Below, piece after piece: positions 56,893 to 63,454 of a stretch of DNA of 64,000 nucleotides. Made by a program: the position numbers and the translations under genes. Where the stretch lies: positions 806,001 through 870,000 of the forward strand of contig NZ_CP046703.1 of assembly GCF_009873495.1 (NCBI RefSeq), written 5' to 3'. The notes under the pieces were generated by a model. That model was not told the origin of the DNA. It did no database searches and saw nothing but the letters and a program-made list of their open reading frames with translations. The stretch's first letter is position 1. Each line of letters begins with the position of its first letter. The DNA comes from Nostoc sp. ATCC 53789 (GTDB lineage Bacteria > Cyanobacteriota > Cyanobacteriia > Cyanobacteriales > Nostocaceae).

Positions 56893-58428
56893 CTACGGAT
56901 TCATCCGAATCAAGTCTGTTAAAATACTATCTAAGCTACCGTTAACTTGAATTCGATCGATCTTCTCTGCAATCCGCTCTAATACTTCCAGTTCCTTCAA
57001 ACGTAATGCAACCGGGTTATCCTCCATGACTTTGGCAGTGTTTAACATACTGCGAGTAGCAGCAGTTTCTTCTCTACGTCTGACTACGTTGGCTTGAGCG
57101 GCTTTTTCTGCCTCGACTACCTTGCTCAAGATAGTCTTAATCTCACCAGGTAAAATAATATCTTTGACACCTACAGAATCTACTTCAATTCCATAGTCTG
57201 CGGCTTTCTGGCGAATGTATTCAGAGATACTTCTATCAATTGCACCTTTATCTTCTAATAAGCCATCTAAGTTACGTTCGCCGACTGCACCACGCAAAGC
57301 AAACTGTAATTCTTTGTACAAGAAGCCGGAAATATCTGACAACCCATTTTTTGCTCTCAATGGGTCTTGGATGCGGAAGCCAGCAGTTAAATTCAACCGC
57401 AGAGGTACTTTATCTTTAGAGAGGATGTCTTGACCGGATACTTCCATATTTTGGAGTCGCAGGTCAATGGTTTCAGTTTGAAAAGAGCGGCCAAATAACC
57501 ACCAAGCATGTACCCCTGGCGATCGCAGTCCTTGAAATTCTTGATTAATGTATACTAGTCCTACGTGTTGTGCTGGCACTTGGCAAATATGCAAACAGTT
57601 GCGACTGAGCAATTTAACTTCTGTTGAACCTTCAACTAATTCAGCCACTAAGTTAGGCTGTAACTGAGCATCTGCGCTGATGTCGAGAATTTCTACTGCA
57701 ATACCTTGCCAAAATAACTTGCGGCTGGTGGGTGGCAAAATAGAAATCACTTTCCCTCTATATCGCACAATTGCAACTTGCGAAGTCTGTAATTGCACGG
57801 TTTCACAGTAAGCAGCAATAAAGTCGGGATGTTTTTCAATGAGTACATCTTCTAGGGGAAAGTCTGGATTAGGGATAATCCGGCTGAGAATTCGGACTGT
57901 AACATCTCTATCTACCGACCAAAAAGCATACTCTCCTGGTTCTAGAGGTCGCACAAAATTGTTTTGCAGATATAGTAAACCAATCTCAGACTCCGAGATT
58001 TGGAGCTTTTTCAGTCCATTCAACGCAACTGAGCGCAATTGCTGTACAAAGGAAGCAGGCAATTCTAAGCTTTCCTCCAAGTTGAATAGATGAGACTCTA
58101 CCTCAATAAAACCACGCCAAAAAGCAATCAATTTATTTGGTGCAACGCTTACCCAATTCTGACCATAGCGGACTAACGCAACTTGGTTGAATGCGGTTCT
58201 GATAATCAATAAATGTTCTTGTAGTTCGGCTTCATGATTTCGCAACAACAGTTCTAGGTTTTCAATTTGAGCTAATGGCTGATTCAGGTCATAAATTTTT
58301 ACTTGCCAATGGCGACCAAAATATGTGTGTGTACCGGGCTGCAAAATTTTCTTAAAGTCACTGCGGTGATATAAGATGCCCATTTCGTTAGGTTTGATAT
58401 AAAACGTTTGCCACATAGTAATTTGCAT
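56893..58428 (-). CDS. Slipin/SPFH (band 7) protein with repeated N-terminal modules
   Basis: About 511 residues from MQITMWQTFYI (58428; MWQTFYI at 58416 also possible). Residues ~330-470 form an SPFH domain (KDKVPLRLNLTAGFRIQDP, GIEVDSVGVKDIILPGEIK, EAEKAAQANVVRRREETAATRS). Ahead of it a module recurs three times: MGILYHRSDFKKILQPGTH, IGLLYLQNNFVRPLEPGEY and VGLVYINQEFQGLRSPGVH, with two VRY-type linkers between. No transmembrane segment or signal is seen. It ends 71 bp before the helicase start on the same strand, so the two are probably one operon. Confidence 0.8.
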   Translation of the reverse strand: MQITMWQTFYIKPNEMGILYHRSDFKKILQPGTHTYFGRHWQVKIYDLNQPLAQIENLELLLRNHEAELQEHLLIIRTAFNQVALVRYGQNWVSVAPNKLIAFWRGFIEVESHLFNLEESLELPASFVQQLRSVALNGLKKLQISESEIGLLYLQNNFVRPLEPGEYAFWSVDRDVTVRILSRIIPNPDFPLEDVLIEKHPDFIAAYCETVQLQTSQVAIVRYRGKVISILPPTSRKLFWQGIAVEILDISADAQLQPNLVAELVEGSTEVKLLSRNCLHICQVPAQHVGLVYINQEFQGLRSPGVHAWWLFGRSFQTETIDLRLQNMEVSGQDILSKDKVPLRLNLTAGFRIQDPLRAKNGLSDISGFLYKELQFALRGAVGERNLDGLLEDKGAIDRSISEYIRQKAADYGIEVDSVGVKDIILPGEIKTILSKVVEAEKAAQANVVRRREETAATRSMLNTAKVMEDNPVALRLKELEVLERIAEKIDRIQVNGSLDSILTDLIRMNP

Positions 58429-58649
58429 AAATAATTTGTGTGATAGTTTAAGTAAGCTAGACGATTGCAACTAGCTAAGAAGATTTGATCAACACATTTA
58501 TAACCTTGCTTGAACTCAAATACCACCTGTATCTCACAGCTTAAGTACTAGAGTAGACAAAATTCATTTTGAGGTTCTTTAGGCTTTACAACCCTTTAAA
58601 CAAAAGCTAAAAGATTAGTTTTAGCAGTGTGTACTACTATATACTACAA

Positions 58650-58890
58650 AAAAGTTATTTACTCTGCCAGTGCAGGTTTTTACAGTTCCGGTGCGGACAA
58701 AAGCTTCTCCAAAGCTGGATTAAGATTGCTGTTACTTTTCCCAAATTGCTCAATGGCAATCTAAAAAAGATAACCGCGCTCAAATATGCCGTTCGCTTTG
58801 CCAATCCAGAATTCCCAAAGGAAAACCAGATGTAGGAAAAGGAAGGAACATACTCAAGTTAGGGAGAGATACAGTTGCGCTAGCTCTTTT
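58650..58890 (-). ncRNA. Conserved structured RNA candidate, copy 1 (downstream of RT)
   Basis: About 230 bases closely matching the copy just upstream of the reverse transcriptase. Shared stems on the minus strand: AGATTGCC/AGCAATCT, AGCTT/AAGCT and ATCTGG/CTGGAT with an inner TTCC/GGAA stem. Compared with copy 2 several changes preserve pairing. It lies ~220 bp upstream of the slipin start, in the same direction. Confidence 0.5.
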
Positions 58891-59040
58891 ACTGTTATAA
58901 ATACCTGCATGACAGAGTAGGAAAAACAAGAAAAAACAAGAAGTTTTTTTGATTGAGGTTTTTTGAACACCCAATACATTTGTGTAGCCATAAGGCTGCC
59001 TTGTCCCTAACAAGGTGCCCGTACCCAGGGCGAGGGTTTT

Positions 59041-59116
59041 TGGGTGAAAGTATAGGAATCGAACCTATAACCAATCGGCGATACACCGACCGCTCTACCA
59101 AATGAGCTAACTTTCA
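59041..59116 (-). tRNA. tRNA-like gene with atypical anticodon loop, CCA encoded
   Basis: A full cloverleaf: acceptor TGAAAGT/ACTTTCA, D arm GCTC/GAGC, anticodon stem GTCGG/CCGAT, T arm ATAGG-TTCGATT-CCTAT, discriminator C, then CCA. The seven-base anticodon loop is TGTATCG, which places G instead of U at position 33 and reads TAT at 34-36, so decoding identity (possibly Ile) is doubtful. Its 3' half matches the second CAT tRNA at 60.8 kb, which shows common descent. Confidence 0.7.
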
Positions 59117-59124
59117 TGGTGAAA

Positions 59125-59250
59125 TAGTTGAAAGTATTGAGCGGTATACGCTATTACCAGAGGTTAGCGTACCAGTCGGGTATACAGAACCCAAACTACA
59201 GCTTTATGACTTTGTTACTATCCCGGTTCAAATCTAGCACAGGAAAAAAG
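59125..59250 (-). ncRNA. Conserved structured leader upstream of the tRNA, copy 1
   Basis: About 125 bases matching 60995-61112. Hairpins TACGCTA/TAGCGTA and GGGT/ACCC occur on the minus strand; in the other copy the second stem becomes AGG/CCT. A conserved GATAGTAACAAAG lies between. Function unknown. Confidence 0.4.
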
Positions 59251-59344
59251 TTAAAAGAGTGAATTCCATTCGCACTGGCTATTTTTGGCTGAGGTACACC
59301 TAAATGAGTCTTTCCTCGCAAAATAAGCAGCTTTAAAAAGGTAC

Positions 59345-60439
59345 TTAATCAGTTTGAGAGTCACCATATTTCTGCTTGATGCGTTCCACGCTTGATTTAA
59401 ATTCTGCACCTTTGTTCGGGTTAATCATTGCTACATAATTTGCAAACCCGGTAATTGCGGCAATTAAATTAGTTGATTTTCCCCAAGTTTTTCCTGATAA
59501 ACCTTCTTGTTCAATTTGATATAGAGTTGCACGAAAGGCTTTTAATGTCTTTTTAGATATATTTAATTGTGTATTTACAATAACACCTGTTACTTCTTGC
59601 TGCACTGATTTACCGGAAATCTTGGTTTTATCATCATTAACAGTAAAACCGTCACTAGTAATAATAAATTTAGTATTTTTAATTAAATTAGATATTTTTG
59701 ATGATACATCCTCAGAAGCAGAAAATGTTAAATCGTCAGCGTACCGCGTATAGCAAAACCCAAGATTTTCAGCGATCGCAGTAAGATGACTATCGAGATT
59801 ACGGCAAACTAGATTAGAAATAGCGGGACTTGCAGGCGAACCTTGAGGTAAATGGCGGTTTTCTGAAGCTGTATAGTTAATTTGTCCATTTATTGCTATT
59901 TCAGCAGTTGTACAAATCAACCCGAAAATTGTCGCCGTAGATTCTGAATAACCAAACCCAGAAAATAATTCTTTGACGCGGTTGTAAGAAATTGACTGAA
60001 AAAAATTCTTTAAATCAATATTGACTATTACATTTGCACCAACATGGGGTTTAGCATTGGTGACTATCGAACGATTTTTACAAAAGCCGTGCGCTGCATT
60101 ATGAATTTCTAATTTATCTAAAATATTCTCTAAAATCCACCTTTGAGCAGCTTTCAGTTCCGGCTTTGGTGCAGAAATAATTCTGTCTCCACCTGTCTTT
60201 TTTGAGATTTTGAAAGGGAGGTAATGTCTAGTTTGGGATGTACTAGTTGTTAAAAAGTGCAGTTTTTCCAGGCTTATCCCCATCGCCAAGGCTATTTCTT
60301 CGGCAGTATTGTATTCAGCTAAACTATGCGATGCCTGCGGCGGGCGTAGCCATCGCAAAAGTGCTAAATTATCAGGTTGCAACTTTTTTAGATTGCTTTC
60401 AGTTGCTAATGGGGTAGTGGTTAGATTTTTGCTGTACAT
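59345..60439 (-). CDS. Retron-type reverse transcriptase
   Basis: 364 residues. RT motifs in order: YLPFKISKKTGGDRIISAP (RT1), QRWILENIL, the retron-typical NAxxH as TNAKPHVG, VNIDLKNFFQSI (RT3), LPQGSPASPAISNLVCRNLD (RT4), catalytic YTRYADDLTFS (RT5), and VTGVIVN (the VTG motif of retron RTs). There is no intron maturase or endonuclease domain. The ATG at 60439 lies 20 bases after a conserved structured-RNA segment, as in retron operons. It is bounded on both sides by directly repeated tRNA/RNA modules. An effector gene cannot be named with confidence. Confidence 0.87.
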   Translation of the reverse strand: MYSKNLTTTPLATESNLKKLQPDNLALLRWLRPPQASHSLAEYNTAEEIALAMGISLEKLHFLTTSTSQTRHYLPFKISKKTGGDRIISAPKPELKAAQRWILENILDKLEIHNAAHGFCKNRSIVTNAKPHVGANVIVNIDLKNFFQSISYNRVKELFSGFGYSESTATIFGLICTTAEIAINGQINYTASENRHLPQGSPASPAISNLVCRNLDSHLTAIAENLGFCYTRYADDLTFSASEDVSSKISNLIKNTKFIITSDGFTVNDDKTKISGKSVQQEVTGVIVNTQLNISKKTLKAFRATLYQIEQEGLSGKTWGKSTNLIAAITGFANYVAMINPNKGAEFKSSVERIKQKYGDSQTD

Positions 60440-60458
60440 AATGCAAAATATTTTTTAA

Positions 60459-60690
60459 CTCTGCAAGTGCAAGTGTTTACAGTTTAGGTGTGGGCAAAAG
60501 CTTCTCCAAAGCTGGATTAAGATTGCTGTTACTTTTCTTCGACTGCTCAATAGCAATCTACAAAAAGAGAACCGCGCTCAAATATGCCGTTCGGTTGCTA
60601 ATCTAGAATCTCGAAGAAAAACTAGATGTAGAAAACGAAGGAACATACTCAAGTTAGGGAGAAATGCAGTTGCGCTTGCTCCTTGACTGT
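60459..60690 (-). ncRNA. Candidate retron ncRNA (msr-msd-like) immediately upstream of RT, copy 2
   Basis: About 230 bases on the RT strand, ending 20 bases before its ATG. Stems seen: GGAG/CTCC enclosing GCGCAACTG, ATCTAG/CTAGAT with inner TCT/AGA, AGATTGCT/AGCAATCT (loop ~24), AGCTT/AAGCT. Changes against copy 1 (for example C-G to T-A in the inner ATCTAG hairpin) keep pairing, which argues for a selected RNA. Position fits a retron msr-msd; no branching G or a1/a2 pair could be fixed by eye. Confidence 0.55.
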
Positions 60691-60837
60691 GGCTACCGAA
60701 CATCACCCTTACGAGTAATGACCGACAGCAGAACACTTACACCGCAGAGTTGAGAAAATGAGGGGGTCTGGAATCTGTTAAGATCCGTACCATATTGGCT
60801 ACCTTTACAGGGTAGTGTCTTTTAACCCGGACAGGGT

Positions 60838-60912
60838 TGGGTGAAAGTATAGGAATCGAACCTACAACACATCGATTATGAGTCGATTGCTCTACCAGTG
60901 AGCTAACTTCCT
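60838..60912 (-). tRNA. tRNA with CAT anticodon (Met/Ile2-like), second of pair, defective acceptor
   Basis: D arm GCTC/GAGC, anticodon stem ATCGA/TCGAT with loop CTCATAA (anticodon CAT), T arm GTAGG-TTCGATT-CCTAT, 3' strand ACTTTCA plus C and encoded CCA. The 5' acceptor strand AGGAAGT pairs at only six of seven positions with a G-T. It starts on the last base of the preceding tRNA. May be a decaying copy. Confidence 0.75.
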
Positions 60913-60987
60913 GGAGTTTGATACAGGAATCGAACCTGTGACCTTTCGATTATGAGTCGATCGCTCTACCAACTGAGCTAATCAAAC
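60912..60987 (-). tRNA. tRNA with CAT anticodon (tRNA-Met or Ile2), first of pair
   Basis: Clean cloverleaf: acceptor GTTTGAT/ATCAAAC, D arm GCTC/GAGC with AGTTGGTA loop, anticodon stem ATCGA/TCGAA and loop CTCATAA (CAT), T arm ACAGG-TTCGATT-CCTGT, discriminator T and encoded CCA. The first pair G-C and lack of initiator features argue against initiator tRNA. Elongator Met or lysidine-type Ile cannot be told apart here. Confidence 0.85.
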
Positions 60988-60994
60988 GATGGTA

Positions 60995-61112
60995 TAGTTT
61001 AAAGCACTCTGCGGCATACGCTTATAACAGAAGTTGGCGCACCAGTTAGGCTTATAGAACCTAAACTATAGCTTTGTAACTTTGTTACTATCCCGCTCCA
61101 AATGTAGCACAG
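60995..61112 (-). ncRNA. Conserved structured leader upstream of tRNA pair, copy 2
   Basis: Matches 59125-59250 with substitutions that partly keep stems (AGG/CCT here, GGGT/ACCC there; GCGC/GCGT here, TACGCTA/TAGCGTA there). Lies directly upstream of the tRNA pair in transcription direction. Confidence 0.4.
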
Positions 61113-61431
61113 GTATTCATTACTAAATCTCCTTTGGTAAACTACATCATTAAAGTTCAATAAACTTTAATCTGCTTGATGTCTGATGTTTATAAGGATA
61201 TGAGTTAAAACAGCTATGAACTAGCAATAAAAGTAATTATTGAATTATGACTTAAGTAATCTCTAATGTTAGGGTTTTAAGATTTGAATTACAAATGAAG
61301 CCTATCTTACCCGTCCCTTGTTTTTTGGGGCAGGCAAGATGCCCGCCCTACAAGTTACCTCCAATACAATGTCTGTGCTGGGTTACGCCTACGCCTCAAT
61401 TTAATAGATGCTTACGATTTATTCTTGTAAC
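61113..61431. other. Gap with cyanobacterial extragenic repeat
   Basis: About 320 bp. Contains a GGGGCAGGCAAGATGCCCGCCC-type hairpin repeat (61325-61350, written with family wording) and GGGTTACGCCTACGC. No gene seen. Confidence 0.5.
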
Positions 61432-62010
61432 TCAGTCTGGGAAAGCTAGACCAGTCATTGGGTCACGGATATACAACCCTAGTGTGAGACTACGCATCGC
61501 TTCATCCCAAACGGGTATTAATTGTTCTGCTTGATCTGCCCAATAATCGAATGTAATTAAGCATTGAACATTCGACCCCAAACCAATGCAAGTCCGCGAA
61601 AAAGCTTCCCGTGGTTCTTCTTGAACATCAATAAACTTCATCTCTGTCCAGACAATTCTGGCAGTTTGGCGCTTGATGGTAACAATTTCTCCCCTAGCAA
61701 TGACGTTGCGACTGTCGTCTTCCAGGACTTTTTTTAATGTAGATTTTAGTGGAAACTGGCTCCAGTCATTGGGTGGCAGACGATTGAAAGATACTTCTAG
61801 ACAGCAATCATCGTTAGGCGGCTTTTTATCGAGGAATTTGAAAGATTTGTCTTGTGGCTCAAGAATCCAATCCTGGGGAACATTGAAGCGAACAGCGCCT
61901 CTATCTGCTACAAATATTTTGTAACCTGATGGAGATTCCCAACGATGGTCAGGTTTTAATTCAAGCGTTTCTTTTATCCACTGAAGATTGCTTTTTTTAC
62001 GCTTTGCCAT
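61432..62010 (-). CDS. Conserved hypothetical protein
   Basis: 192 residues, start MAKRKKSNLQWIKETLEL. Soluble alpha/beta composition: WESPSGYKIFVADRGAVRFNVPQDW, CCLEVSFNRLPPNDW, TARIVWTEMKFIDVQEEPREAFSRTCI, ITFDYWADQAEQLIPVWDEAMRSLTLG, given here as separate blocks. It resembles small cyanobacterial proteins with a PsbP/DUF1795-like 'VPQDWxxxxxxxxFxFLD' pattern, but no export signal is present. It lies on the same strand upstream of the tRNA/RT modules, 320 bp away; no functional link shown. Confidence 0.62.
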   Translation of the reverse strand: MAKRKKSNLQWIKETLELKPDHRWESPSGYKIFVADRGAVRFNVPQDWILEPQDKSFKFLDKKPPNDDCCLEVSFNRLPPNDWSQFPLKSTLKKVLEDDSRNVIARGEIVTIKRQTARIVWTEMKFIDVQEEPREAFSRTCIGLGSNVQCLITFDYWADQAEQLIPVWDEAMRSLTLGLYIRDPMTGLAFPD

Positions 62011-62176
62011 AGGGTTTCTGCATTTCCTGCTAAAGAGAGCAATGTGGAATAGCCCATTGTAGACATTGCTCTTTTTGTTAATGTTATCAAATTGCTAGGA
62101 TTTTGAATAACTCTTATATTAAATTAATAAGATTTTAGGGATTTTATATCAAGGAATCCAAGGTAACTGTAACGTT

Positions 62177-62842
62177 GTGATTAAAGTTTCAGCTTTTAGT
62201 ATTAAAATCTTAGCCGCAGTATTCATGGTTATGGATCATGTGTGCTATTTGCTAATGCCTGAGTTCAGAATTTTGCACTTTATTGGACGATTGAGTTTTC
62301 CCCTGTTTGCATGGCTTTTGGCTAAAGGTGAAAAACATACCCAAAATGTATACCGCTATGGGAGCAGACTATTAATTACAGCAATTATATCTCAGCCTAT
62401 CTATAGTGTTGTTTTCCAGAGTTTATCACTTAATATTCTCTACACGCTTGTTCTTGGACTTGTGATGTTACGCTTAGTAAGGCATTATTCACAATTATGG
62501 CAGCAATTAATAATTACTGGATTGAGTGCAGCAGTTGCCGAGAGTTTGGGTGTTGAATATGGAGCTTATGGGATTGGAGTAATTTTCTTGATGTCTCTAA
62601 CTGACAAACTCAAACCTAGGGTATGGTTGCTCTGCTGGTGCATTTTTAACTTTATTTTAGTAACTCTATTTATAGGTAATATATTTCAACATTGGGCAAT
62701 TCTTGCAGGATTCATTGTTTTTCAATTCAATGGTAAACAAGGCCCACGAGCTAGATGGTTTTATCTGTTCTACCCGGCTCATTTAATTATTTTAGGCATA
62801 ATAAATTATTTAATACATTCCAGATATAGCAATCCGCTTTAA
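62177..62842 (+). CDS. TraX family membrane protein
   Basis: 221 residues with about seven membrane segments. TraX (pilin N-acetylase family) hallmarks: FMVMDHVCYLL near residue 17, FIGRLSFPLFAWLLAKG, RLLITAIISQPIY and the C-terminal FYLFYPAHLIILG with histidine. Starts at GTG 62177. In F plasmids TraX acetylates pilin; chromosomal homologues may acetylate other surface molecules. No conjugation gene is nearby. Confidence 0.85.
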   Translation: MIKVSAFSIKILAAVFMVMDHVCYLLMPEFRILHFIGRLSFPLFAWLLAKGEKHTQNVYRYGSRLLITAIISQPIYSVVFQSLSLNILYTLVLGLVMLRLVRHYSQLWQQLIITGLSAAVAESLGVEYGAYGIGVIFLMSLTDKLKPRVWLLCWCIFNFILVTLFIGNIFQHWAILAGFIVFQFNGKQGPRARWFYLFYPAHLIILGIINYLIHSRYSNPL

Positions 62843-62963
62843 TTTTTGTATCCCTCACGGGAGCGTAACCATAATTATTTGCGTAGGAGGCAAGAGGCAA
62901 TAGTCAAGAAACCCCTTTGATCTGTACTTAATTTGTTCGTTCAAATATTAAATATATGTCATG

Positions 62964-63015
62964 TCTCCCTTGGCGCTAGCTTCTCCCATTCGTGAGAAGC
63001 TAGCGCCAAGGGAGA
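62964..63015. repeat. Perfect 22-bp palindrome with 8-base loop
   Basis: Arms contain TTGGCGCTAGCTTCTC and its complement. There is no T-run. It is probably a member of a mobile palindromic repeat family rather than a terminator. Confidence 0.75.
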
Positions 63016-63127
63016 AGCAAGTGGCGTTTGAGGAACGAAACTCAACATTTACGGGGCTTTTTTGGGTTGCGCTTGGCTACTACAGTGGTGTAGAGAACGC
63101 AGAGAAAATAAAGAGGGATTTTCGCCA

Positions 63128-63170
63128 ATGATTTAGGATTGCTATAGATGCTATAGCAATCTTAAATCAT
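63128..63170. repeat. 20-bp palindrome with 3-base loop
   Basis: Arms read ATGATTTAGGATTGCTATAG and its complement with one G-T. A cruciform or MITE-like element; could also stop transcription from the TraX gene. Confidence 0.6.
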
Positions 63171-63454
63171 TAATATCTTACTTTAGAGGGAGATACTTTC
63201 CTCAAAAAAAATATAAACCTATAAATTTAAAAAATAATAGTATATACATTTAATTCAATGATATTCATTAGATAAATCTTAGTCTTTTGTTAACGTTTAC
63301 CAGCTATGATGTAAGAGTAGTGAATCATAATAATTTGGATTTAGATATCTAGGGATAATTATGTCATTCAAAAAAAAGCCCTATATTTATCTTCCAAGCT
63401 ACAAAATGTAGCCGAAAGTAACTATTCAACAGGTAAATCTTTAAGGTAACAAGC

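Larger units (their letters stand above)
62843..63454. other. Gap with two long palindromes
   Basis: About 610 bp between traX-like and carotenoid-protein genes. Palindrome 1: perfect 22-bp arms 62964-62985 and 62994-63015, loop 8. Palindrome 2: 20-bp arms 63128-63147 and 63151-63170 with one G-T, loop ATG. The last 150 bp are AT-rich and should hold the promoter of the carotenoid-protein gene. No gene seen. Confidence 0.7.

Noticed and set aside
59345..60439. Group II intron-encoded protein or diversity-generating retroelement
   Set aside because: No maturase/HNH domain or intron domain V fold nearby, no template/variable repeat pair seen; NAxxH and VTG motifs favour retron type.
61295..61534. 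79-codon plus-strand frame
   Set aside because: Consists of an extragenic hairpin repeat plus antisense of the 61.4-kb gene.
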